DNA from: DATCHW01 sp963806045
GTDB lineage: Bacteria > Bacteroidota > Ignavibacteria > Tepidaquicellales > Tepidaquicellaceae
Length of the DNA: 64,000 nt
Assembly (NCBI GenBank): GCA_963806045.1
Contig: CAWDWP010000020.1
Coordinates: forward strand, 202,141-266,140
Direction of reading: 5' to 3'
Shown here: in pieces, positions 1 through 7,508 of the stretch
Position numbering within the stretch: the stretch's first letter is position 1
Layout of the letters: every line of letters starts with the position of its first letter
The notes under the pieces: generated by a model
The model's input: the letters and a program-made list of their open reading frames with translations, nothing else
The model's database searches: none
Told to the model about the DNA's origin: nothing
Translations under genes and position numbers: made by a program

Positions 1-247
1 CGAACTATCACAAATTTCCGGATATGATTTTTTAACTTTAAAAAAATATCTCGGAATACTTGAAAAAACGTTTATTTGTAAGATTGTGCATCCTTTTTCC
101 GGAAATAAAAGAAATGAATTAAAAAAGAATCCCAAGGTTTATTTTTACGATACCGGTTTAAGAAATTACATCTTGGATGATTTCAAAGTAAACAATAATT
201 ATAATTTGATTTTTATAGTTGTGGAGCAGGATTTTCTAAAATTCTAA
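1..247 (+). pseudogene. C-terminal fragment of a DUF4143-type AAA+ ATPase
   Basis: Reading from base 2 gives about 81 residues that run off the left edge of the window. The stretch KNPKVYFYDTGLRNYIL and the preceding LKKYLGILEK helix are the signature of the DUF4143 region found at the end of a large family of bacterial AAA+ ATPases of unknown role. In complete members the Tyr-Asp-Thr-Gly-Leu-Arg segment is followed by roughly 100 more residues ending in a nuclease-like fold. Here the frame stops about 20 residues later, at 245-247, so the protein looks truncated. The upstream half cannot be seen. Family assignment is from motif recognition only. Confidence 0.6.
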
Positions 248-428
248 AAAATCTGCATTTTCAATACAAATAACACTATTTCGAAACTTATGTTCCTTGT
301 TTTCATAAGTTCGTAATTTTTTTCATTGCTCCAATTAAAAACATATCAAAAAATATAAAAACTGTATGCCTTTTCTCAATACAAGTGTGAAAAGACCAAA
401 AAATTTTTAGGTGAACATAAAGAGAAAT

Positions 429-1820
429 TTAATACAATATTATCTGTAGATAGTCGCTTACTTTTGGTTCGGTGAAGACACGTGTGCCGATATAACAGTC
501 ATCGCATTTGCCGTTAACGCAATAAAAGTTGTGGAGCTGTATCGCTCCCTGATGCTCTGATATTGTCCGCAGATTATATCCCAGCTGGGATTTCATTACT
601 TTGGTGATTTCATTTTCGGAATTATTTTTCGAGGTGAGATAATAGTCCGATATTTTACTCAATAAATCTTTTTTATCAAATTTCCGTGCGTATAATAAAA
701 AAAGCGGAATCAGCGTATTATTGATAATATCTGTGATTCTCGAACTTCCGATTACTCCTGAAGCAGATTTTTTCTTTTTACCGAAATTGTAGTGTGTTTC
801 CCAGTAATGGGAAACCGGAACATCATAAAATATTTTTGTTAAATCTTCTTTGGGGTTTTTACTATTTTCAAAGCAAAGAACGAGTCTTTTAAAGAAATCA
901 TTATACATAATTTCTATACAGATTCCCGAAAGATATGCAAGTCTGACTGTCGGAAAATTCGGAGGACGAAGAGGAAAGAAGTTCCATTCTGATATATCCA
1001 TTACACCTGCATTTATTTTACCTTTAAACATTTCCCAGAAATTAATCAATTGACTAGCGTATTCATCTGCGGGCGAAAGTTCTTTCAGAAACCCGGCAGT
1101 GCCAAACAGTATAGAATCAATATGAATCAGTTCCGGCATCAGGGATTTTATCTTTTCGGGATTTATTTTATCTGCAAGCCTTAAGAACTGTTCTTTATTT
1201 TTAGAAAAGCCGAGTGCTTCTGCAATATAGGTGAACAATGCTTTATCCCAGTTTGCCAGCTTTCTGAAATTTTCATCTGCGGCAAAAAAAGTCTGTTCGA
1301 TGCGTGATGCACGGTTTTTTAATCGCTTAACACCAAGTTTATCTATGAATATTTTCTTTTCTTCTTTTGAAACTTCAGCGTTTTTTTCATAACAGGGAAT
1401 CCTGAAAGCAGGAGACGGATTATTGATAATTTCTTTCCAGATGTTGTGTATTGAAGAAGTAAGATATTTTGAAAGAATCACAGTAGGTATAGTTCTTGGC
1501 GATTTTGATTCCGCTGATATTACATTTTCACCCGATTCCCATAATACAACCTGAAGAATTACCTTGTTGTATTTCCCGTCTCGTTTGTGGTGGTGGAGGT
1601 GCCAGTCTTTTTCCGTTCGGTGAATTTCTACGTCACCTGTATATAAAATTCCGTTTATCCTTACTTTAGCGCCTGAATAATCTGCTCCGGAGTCTTTGTT
1701 TTTCCTGCCACAGGATATAATTTCAACGGGTTCTCCATTTAAAGTACTGAGATTACTATAATAAGCGGGATTTTCCCAGATTTTGGAGATGAAATTTTCG
1801 TTCAGGTTCAGTTTTTTCAT
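429..1820 (-). CDS. DUF2851 family protein
   Basis: The 463-residue product matches the full length of the DUF2851 family, common in Bacteroidota and Ignavibacteriota and without an established function. The N-terminal third carries the family's conserved GDVEIH block, then a histidine-rich WHLHHHKRDGKYNKVILQVV segment. The C-terminus has a CVNGKCDDCYIGTR cluster, which could bind a metal (inference). There is no signal peptide, so it is probably cytoplasmic. It is divergently oriented to the lipoprotein gene at 1881, with about 60 bases between the two starts. The start ATG (complement of 1818-1820) gives MKKLNLNENF, where homologues normally begin. Confidence 0.8.
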   Translation of the reverse strand: MKKLNLNENFISKIWENPAYYSNLSTLNGEPVEIISCGRKNKDSGADYSGAKVRINGILYTGDVEIHRTEKDWHLHHHKRDGKYNKVILQVVLWESGENVISAESKSPRTIPTVILSKYLTSSIHNIWKEIINNPSPAFRIPCYEKNAEVSKEEKKIFIDKLGVKRLKNRASRIEQTFFAADENFRKLANWDKALFTYIAEALGFSKNKEQFLRLADKINPEKIKSLMPELIHIDSILFGTAGFLKELSPADEYASQLINFWEMFKGKINAGVMDISEWNFFPLRPPNFPTVRLAYLSGICIEIMYNDFFKRLVLCFENSKNPKEDLTKIFYDVPVSHYWETHYNFGKKKKSASGVIGSSRITDIINNTLIPLFLLYARKFDKKDLLSKISDYYLTSKNNSENEITKVMKSQLGYNLRTISEHQGAIQLHNFYCVNGKCDDCYIGTRVFTEPKVSDYLQIILY

Positions 1821-1880
1821 TAAAATTTAAGATTGTTTTTTATACATTAGTCATATTTCGAAATTAAAGATAAATATAAT

Positions 1881-2582
1881 ATGTCAAAAATTAACGGTAA
1901 AATCTTATTGTTTGTATTAGCGGCTTTTATTTTCGGAGCCTGCTCGCAAAACAAAAAGACAGAGGAACAGTATCTTTCATCAGCAAAAACAATATTAGAC
2001 AGCGCAGTTGCAAAGAACGATGAGAATCTTTTCAAAGAATCCATCAAGACCTATGAAGAATTTATAAAAGAATATCCTAACTCTGCAAATATAATTTCTG
2101 CATATTTTTCAATCGGAAATATTTATAACGATAACCTGAAAAACTATCCGGAAGCGATAAAGACATACAAAATGATTTCGGAAAAATTTCCCGATAAGAA
2201 AGAAGCTAAGAATTCACTTTTCCTGATAGCTTTCATTTATGATAATTATTTACAGGATAAGGAAAATGCAAAAACTGCATATAAAAATTTCCTTGCAAAA
2301 TATCCGACAGATACTGACCCCAATGACAACCTCAGCGGCTCGGCAAAAGTTATGCTGGAATCGCTGGAGTCAGGAAAATCTATAGAAGATATGATTATGA
2401 AGAATATTGAAAGCCAGTCAAACGACCAGAAACAATCGGGTGATAAGCAGGATGAGAAAAAAGACGGAATGAAAAAAGAGGACAAGAAAGATCCCGGAAA
2501 AGAACCTATGAAACAAATGAAAATGAATGCTCCGGATCCAAATACAGATCAGTCTACTCCTCCAAAAATGGATAAGAAATAA
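1881..2582 (+). CDS. BamD/YfiO-like TPR outer-membrane lipoprotein
   Basis: The 233-residue product begins with a lipoprotein signal peptide ending in a lipobox (FGAC, lipidated Cys at residue 21). Residues about 28-165 form tetratricopeptide-like helices (PNSANIISAYFSIGNIY, YPEAIKTYKMISEKFP), the arrangement seen in BamD/YfiO-type lipoproteins of the beta-barrel assembly machinery. The last 55 residues are low-complexity, rich in Lys, Asp, Gln and Met, and probably disordered. It is shorter and more tail-heavy than classical BamD, so it may be a general TPR scaffold lipoprotein rather than the BAM subunit. A rho-independent terminator follows at 2611. Confidence 0.7.
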   Translation: MSKINGKILLFVLAAFIFGACSQNKKTEEQYLSSAKTILDSAVAKNDENLFKESIKTYEEFIKEYPNSANIISAYFSIGNIYNDNLKNYPEAIKTYKMISEKFPDKKEAKNSLFLIAFIYDNYLQDKENAKTAYKNFLAKYPTDTDPNDNLSGSAKVMLESLESGKSIEDMIMKNIESQSNDQKQSGDKQDEKKDGMKKEDKKDPGKEPMKQMKMNAPDPNTDQSTPPKMDKK

Positions 2583-2610
2583 AGAATTAACTTAAAGATT
2601 TATTGAATTA

Positions 2611-2650
2611 ACTCCGGGAATTCGTCACAGGATTGCCGGAGTTTTTTATT
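2611..2650 (+). terminator. Rho-independent terminator after the TPR lipoprotein gene
   Basis: An 8-bp perfect stem (AACTCCGG at 2611-2618 pairing with CCGGAGTT at 2637-2644) is followed immediately by a T-rich run. It lies about 30 bases after the stop codon of the lipoprotein gene. Confidence 0.8.
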
Positions 2651-2741
2651 TTTAACTTCATTGATAGCATTACTCTATTTTAACCCCCTCCTACCTCCCC
2701 CTTGTTTAGGGGGAGAGAAAAGAAAAAGTATATCCTTGTTA

Positions 2742-2772
2742 ATCTGTTTTATCTGTATCATCTGTGTGCTAT
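2742..2772. repeat. Intergenic repeat with 9-bp period (ATCTG family), copy 1
   Basis: The pentamer ATCTG occurs three times at an exact 9-base spacing (starting at 2742, 2751 and 2760) and ends in GTGTGCTAT. The same arrangement is found at 58327-58356. It lies between the terminator and the DUF58 gene. Confidence 0.6.
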
Positions 2773-2789
2773 TTTGAATACTATATAAA

Positions 2790-3788
2790 ATGGAAAATTT
2801 AAATGATTACAAAAAATTCCTGATTCCATCGGTAGTGGCAAGGCTGTCGAATCTCGAACTGAAAGCCCGGCTGCTGGTCGAGGGATTTGTAACAGGCTTG
2901 CATAAATCACCCTATCACGGATTCAGCGTTGAGTTTGCAGAACACAGGCAGTATATGCCCGGAGATGATATCAAGCATCTTGACTGGAAAATATATGCAC
3001 GAACTGAAAGGTATTATATAAAGCAGTACGAAGAAGAAACAAATATGAAAGCTTATATCCTGCTGGATATAAGTAAATCTATGAGCTACCGCTCCGCAAG
3101 GAAAAATTTTCCGCAGGATAAAAAGAAGAAAGGAATTTTCGGCAGACTAAATTCCCCTAAAAAAGCACAGGATGATGAACCAAGAGATATCAGTTATCTT
3201 TCCAAGATTGAATATTCAACTTACCTGGCTGCATCATTATCTTACCTGATGCTTTTGCAAAATGATGCAATCTCACTCACGACATATGATACAAAGGTCA
3301 GAAGCTATATTCCACCGCACTCTACAAATACAAATCTCCGTCTGATATTAAAAGATTTGTCATCTATTAAATCCGAAAACGAAACAGGGACAGCGAAAAG
3401 CCTGAATGAGATTGCGGAAAGAATTAAAAGAAGAGGTCTTGTAATAATAATCAGCGATTTTTTCGATAAACAGGAAGAGGTAATGAATGCATTAAAGCAT
3501 TTCAGGTATAATAAAAACGAAGTTATAATATTCCAGGTTGTTGATCCGGTTGAACTAAGTTTCATTGAAGGAAATCCTGTAACTCTTATTGATATGGAAA
3601 CACGTGAAGAGATGTTCTCCCAGCCCTTTGCAATTCAGAAATCCTATAAGGAAGCGATGAAAGAGTTTGTAGAAAATTACAGGAAGGAATGCAGGAACAA
3701 CGATATAGATTATGTGTTACTTTCAACCGAGACAACATTTGACAAAGCTCTTCTCGGATATCTGAACAAAAGAAAAAAATTATACTAA
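2790..3788 (+). CDS. DUF58 domain protein (VWA-like)
   Basis: The 332-residue protein is a DUF58 member: the block YMPGDDIKHLDWKIYAR (about residues 55-71) is diagnostic. The following VWA-like fold begins with a MIDAS-type motif, DISKSMS (residues 93-99), expected to bind Mg2+. DUF58 proteins are usually encoded next to a MoxR AAA+ ATPase and Bat proteins and are thought to act in assembly or stress tolerance. Here the gene stands alone, between a terminator and a convergent gene, so a partner ATPase must lie elsewhere. There is no transmembrane segment, consistent with the soluble short form of the family. Confidence 0.85.
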   Translation: MENLNDYKKFLIPSVVARLSNLELKARLLVEGFVTGLHKSPYHGFSVEFAEHRQYMPGDDIKHLDWKIYARTERYYIKQYEEETNMKAYILLDISKSMSYRSARKNFPQDKKKKGIFGRLNSPKKAQDDEPRDISYLSKIEYSTYLAASLSYLMLLQNDAISLTTYDTKVRSYIPPHSTNTNLRLILKDLSSIKSENETGTAKSLNEIAERIKRRGLVIIISDFFDKQEEVMNALKHFRYNKNEVIIFQVVDPVELSFIEGNPVTLIDMETREEMFSQPFAIQKSYKEAMKEFVENYRKECRNNDIDYVLLSTETTFDKALLGYLNKRKKLY

Positions 3789-3863
3789 CAATTTAACCTT
3801 TTTACCTTTTACGTTTCAACTTTTTACTTGTTTACATTTGAATCTGACCTCTTACCTTTTACG

Positions 3864-3899
3864 TTTTAACGTTTTAACCTTTTAACCTTTTAACTTTTC
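3864..3899. repeat. Tandem TTTTAACN octamers
   Basis: Four consecutive octamers of the form TTTTAACN occupy 3864-3895. Looser copies of TTTTACNTTT occur through 3790-3863, making the whole 3789-3905 spacer a pyrimidine-rich degenerate repeat. It separates two convergent genes. Confidence 0.6.
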
Positions 3900-3908
3900 C
3901 ACTTTCCT

Positions 3909-5201
3909 TTAAAGCCTTGTAGCTTTTCTATCCCAGATAGGAGTTATCAACCTGTATTCGCCGAATCCGGATTCATCAACAAAAATAAAACGTTTCTGAA
4001 TATCGTAGTAATCCCATATTTCATATGGTTTTTCATTTTCCGTGAACGGGTGCCTGTCAACATTTCCCGGTTCCCCGTAAATCACATATACCATACCCAT
4101 GTCGGTTTTCCATCCGGGCTTATAATACTGTGAATATCTCTGGTTAGCAATTTTAACCCTGTTATAATATGAAATCATGATTTTATTTTTCGGTGCACTT
4201 GGGTTCGGGTCCTGGCTGCTCCAGAATTTTATAAACCGTTTTTCTTTTTCGGCGAGTGTTTTGCCGGCTTTAATATATTTTAATTCATCATCATTTGCGA
4301 TATATATCATTTGAGCAATTGCTGTGTCAAGGTTTCTGATTGTCATCGGGAGGTCTCCCCACCGGAAATAAAAGTTTTTAGAGGCGACAATTTCACCCGT
4401 TTTTTTATAGAGTATATCAAGTCTGTAATCACCCATTGTCAGATTTGTGGATGAAATTTTTTCAATTTTTTTATTTTCCCCGCTTTGAAGAATATAGTTC
4501 AGGTCAGCTTCTTCCGGATTTTTTTCATTTTCTTTTGAAATCTTATATTGAAACTCAGCCGGGTAAGGAAGTTCTTTATCGTAAAATATTTCAAAGAATA
4601 CATAGAATTTTTCTATATTGCCAATGTTATTATTAACAAGCGGTGTTATGCTTTTTTTTCCGCTTTCGTTTTCTTTATAATCAGACAGAATCATGATATC
4701 ACTGAAAGTAAAATCCTGTAATGAAAAATCCTTAACGGTAAAATTTACTTCCTGTGAACCTTCCAGGGTGGTGTTTTTCTGACGCATACTGATATTAAGT
4801 GTATATCTTCCCGGATTCAGATAATACTGTTTTATGATAAAATCTGACAACTCATTAACATTTTTCTGCTCTTCATTTGTGTTTTTTATCAGTTCCGTGT
4901 ATGTAAAGTTTGCATAGACTTCTTTGCTTGCATTTGAAATATTTACGGTATAATCGACTGCGGCTTCAAAAGTGTTTTCGCTCTGATTTTTTTTAAACTG
5001 AAGATTAGAAAACGGTATTTCTATATATAGATCAACTCTTCCTTTGACAGAATCTTTTCCATAGAATACTAACGGGTCAATATAGAATAATTTTTTTTCC
5101 GGTAATTTTAAATCCGCATTCTCTTCATCATCCTGTGAGTATAAACTCTGCGCAAAAATTAATGCAATAATCAATATCACAAATATTTTAATCTTATTCA
5201 T
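3909..5201 (-). CDS. GWxTD domain-containing exported protein
   Basis: The 430-residue product starts with a Sec signal peptide (MNKIKIFVILIIALIFAQSLYSQ). It ends with the GWxTD domain: the eponymous GWKTD lies near residue 363, followed by VYVIYGEPG and YEIWDYY. The central part is beta-rich and unassigned. GWxTD proteins are frequent in Ignavibacteria and Chlorobi and have no proven function; a periplasmic or surface location follows from the signal peptide. The gene lies 35 bases downstream of rimO on the same strand and is probably co-transcribed with it. Confidence 0.8.
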   Translation of the reverse strand: MNKIKIFVILIIALIFAQSLYSQDDEENADLKLPEKKLFYIDPLVFYGKDSVKGRVDLYIEIPFSNLQFKKNQSENTFEAAVDYTVNISNASKEVYANFTYTELIKNTNEEQKNVNELSDFIIKQYYLNPGRYTLNISMRQKNTTLEGSQEVNFTVKDFSLQDFTFSDIMILSDYKENESGKKSITPLVNNNIGNIEKFYVFFEIFYDKELPYPAEFQYKISKENEKNPEEADLNYILQSGENKKIEKISSTNLTMGDYRLDILYKKTGEIVASKNFYFRWGDLPMTIRNLDTAIAQMIYIANDDELKYIKAGKTLAEKEKRFIKFWSSQDPNPSAPKNKIMISYYNRVKIANQRYSQYYKPGWKTDMGMVYVIYGEPGNVDRHPFTENEKPYEIWDYYDIQKRFIFVDESGFGEYRLITPIWDRKATRL

Positions 5202-5236
5202 ATTTCATACCTTTCTCAAAATACTTTTTATAATTT

Positions 5237-6544
5237 TTAGTTCTTTATCGAGCCAAATAAATCAAATTCTTCAAAATCAAATATACTTACATCATAAAAT
5301 TCACCCGTTACTGCTTTGATTTCTTTTCCAAGATAAACTTCGTTGTCGATTTCCGGAGCATCTTTATATGTCCTTCCAATGTAATAATCATTTTCGACTC
5401 TATCAATCAAAACTTTAAAGACCTTATTTACAGAGGATTGATTCATTTTTAGTGAAATTTCCCTCTGGGCATCGAGCAGCAGTTTCTGCCGGAGCAATTT
5501 TTCTTTTTGAGGGATGGAATCCTTCAGGTCTGCAGCAAAAGTTCCGTCTTCGTGTGAATAAGTAAAAACTCCAAGACGGTCAAATTTAAATTCTTTTACA
5601 AAATCCAGAAGCTCGTTAAAATCTTTTTCTGTTTCGTTTGGATATCCCGTTAAAATTGTTGTCCTGATTGCAATTCCGGGAATTTCATTCCGTAAAGTTT
5701 CGAGAAGCTGAATCTGGCTCTTCTTTGTTATTCCCCTCCTCATCGATTTAAGAACGCTGTCAGATATATGCTGAACGGGAATATCAATATATTTGCAGAT
5801 TTTTGGGTTATCCCTTAATTCGTAAATTAAATCATCGGGAAAGCGTGAAGGATATGCATACATTAATCTTATCCACTCAATTCCGTTAATTTCAGATATC
5901 GAATTTAAAAGCTGCGAAAGGTTTCTTTTATTCTCGACATCGAGTCCCCAGTAAGTTGTATCCTGCCCGATAATTATAATTTCTTTCACTCCTTTTGAAG
6001 CAAGTTTCTGCGCTTCTATCATTACTTCTTTCTGCGGTTTTGAAACATGCTTACCCCGCATTATAGGTATAGCACAGAAAGAACAGGGATTATCACAGCC
6101 TTCGCTTATTTTCAGATATGCAAAGTGCTTAGGGGTTGTAAGCATTCTTTCTCCGAGAAGTTCTTTCTTGTAATTTACACCAAGTTCCTTCAGAATTGAA
6201 ATTATAGTATTCGGCTTATCGGTTGCACCGAAATATTTATCCACTTCCGGAATATCTTTTTCAAGTTCAGATTTATACCTGTCGGACAGGCAGCCGGCAA
6301 CATAGAGATTTTTTATTTTTCCTTCATTCTTATTTTTTACGGCTTTTAGTATTGTATCTATAGACTCCTGTTTGGCAGATTCGATGAAGCCGCAGGTATT
6401 TATTATTACAGTTTGGCATTTGTTTTCATCTTCGACTATTTCAATATCATTCGAATTCAGCTGTGCCATTATAAGCTCACTGTCGACAAGATTTTTTGAA
6501 CAGCCGAGAGTTATGATTTTTACTTTATCTTTCTTTGATTTCAT
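5237..6544 (-). CDS. rimO: Ribosomal protein uS12 (S12) methylthiotransferase RimO
   Basis: This radical-SAM enzyme adds a methylthio group to a conserved aspartate of ribosomal protein S12. The 435-residue product has the N-terminal UPF0004 domain (KIITLGCSKNLVDSE), then the radical-SAM cluster motif CDNPCSFC (CxxxCxxC) that binds the 4Fe-4S cluster, and a C-terminal TRAM domain. An upstream Met would add 23 hydrophobic residues (MGCVYSLTFFLCF...) that the family lacks. I therefore place the start at the ATG complementary to 6542-6544, giving MKSKKDKVKII. GWxTD follows in the same direction. Confidence 0.93.
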   Translation of the reverse strand: MKSKKDKVKIITLGCSKNLVDSELIMAQLNSNDIEIVEDENKCQTVIINTCGFIESAKQESIDTILKAVKNKNEGKIKNLYVAGCLSDRYKSELEKDIPEVDKYFGATDKPNTIISILKELGVNYKKELLGERMLTTPKHFAYLKISEGCDNPCSFCAIPIMRGKHVSKPQKEVMIEAQKLASKGVKEIIIIGQDTTYWGLDVENKRNLSQLLNSISEINGIEWIRLMYAYPSRFPDDLIYELRDNPKICKYIDIPVQHISDSVLKSMRRGITKKSQIQLLETLRNEIPGIAIRTTILTGYPNETEKDFNELLDFVKEFKFDRLGVFTYSHEDGTFAADLKDSIPQKEKLLRQKLLLDAQREISLKMNQSSVNKVFKVLIDRVENDYYIGRTYKDAPEIDNEVYLGKEIKAVTGEFYDVSIFDFEEFDLFGSIKN

Positions 6545-6603
6545 ACTTAAATTTACTTCCAAATATATCAACAAAAAACATAGAAAAAACGTTAGGGAAT
6601 AAA

Positions 6604-6710
6604 CGCAGCCCACGACTTTAGTCGTGGGAAACTAATGACATATTAAAAAACCGTTTAAACGGTTTATCATTCGAAATCATATTATCCCACGGTTGAAACC
6701 GTGGGCTGCG
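6604..6710. repeat. Compound REP-like palindromic element
   Basis: A 107-bp element is bounded by an 11-base inverted repeat (CGCAGCCCACG at 6604-6614, its complement at 6700-6710). Each end is itself a hairpin: CCCACGAC/GTCGTGGG at 6609-6628 and CCCACGGTT/AACCGTGGG at 6686-6705. The centre is a perfect 18-base palindrome, AAACCGTTTAAACGGTTT (6648-6665). The layout resembles REP units mobilised by RAYT (TnpA_REP) transposases. No such gene is in the window. Confidence 0.7.
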
Positions 6711-6753
6711 ATAATAAAAATTAATCTGTAATTTTTCACACCACCTCTTCCCT

Positions 6754-6804
6754 CGTTACACATTTCCTGTCGAATAATCTCCGGCTTGTCGGGAATGTGT
6801 AACG
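6754..6804. repeat. Inverted repeat upstream of the ECF sigma gene
   Basis: CGTTACACATT (6754-6764) pairs with AATGTGTAACG (6794-6804) around a loop of about 29 bases. It lies 84 bases before the sigma factor start. There is no T-tract after it, so it is more likely a repeat or a regulatory stem than a terminator. Confidence 0.45.
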
Positions 6805-6887
6805 TCTAATACGGATATAAATCTTAATTTTTTAAATCCTTAAAATAACTTATTTTAAGTTTCTGCATCATAATTTTATATATTCGA

Positions 6888-7496
6888 ATGGCGGAAAAGA
6901 ACAAAGTAAAGATAACCGAGTCCAAATCTGAAGATATGCGCCTTATTAAGCAGGCATTAAAAGGAAATCAGTCAGCATTTGAACAATTGATGAAGAAATA
7001 TATCGGCTACACGAGAAATCTTGTTTACAGAATGATATCGAACCGTGAAGATATGGAAGACCTCACCCAGGAAGCTTTTATAAAAGCCTTCAATTCACTC
7101 GATAAATTCGACAGCCAGTTTGCTTTTTCCACCTGGCTTTATAAAATCGCCACAAATAACTGTATAGATTATTTAAGGAAGAAAAAATTGAACACCTATT
7201 CTATCGATAAAGATATTTCTTCCGATGATGACAATATGCAGTTTGAAATTCCCGACAGTAATTATCTACCTGACAGGGATATAATTGACGATGAAAGAAA
7301 AGTGATACTTGAAAAAGCCATTGAGCAACTGCCCGCAAGATATAAAAAAGTAATTCTGCTAAGGCATCGTGACGAACTCGAATACGAAGAAATTGCAAAG
7401 AAACTGAAACTCCCCATTGGTACCGTGAAGGCACACATATTCAGGGGAAGGGAACTGCTGAATAAGTATCTGAAAAATAAAATCGGAAATTATTAA
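6888..7496 (+). CDS. ECF-type RNA polymerase sigma-70 factor
   Basis: The 202-residue protein has sigma-70 region 2 (about residues 30-105, with DLTQEAFIKAFNSLDKF and FSTWLYKIATNNCIDYLRK) and region 4 (about 140-200, with LPARYKKVILLRHRDELEYE and GTVKAHIFRGRELL). It lacks regions 1 and 3, so it belongs to the extracytoplasmic-function group. No anti-sigma gene is adjacent; mutS follows only 12 bases after its stop, so the two may be co-transcribed. An anti-sigma factor, if any, must be encoded elsewhere. Confidence 0.9.
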   Translation: MAEKNKVKITESKSEDMRLIKQALKGNQSAFEQLMKKYIGYTRNLVYRMISNREDMEDLTQEAFIKAFNSLDKFDSQFAFSTWLYKIATNNCIDYLRKKKLNTYSIDKDISSDDDNMQFEIPDSNYLPDRDIIDDERKVILEKAIEQLPARYKKVILLRHRDELEYEEIAKKLKLPIGTVKAHIFRGRELLNKYLKNKIGNY

Positions 7497-7508
7497 ACAT
7501 CTTAAGAA

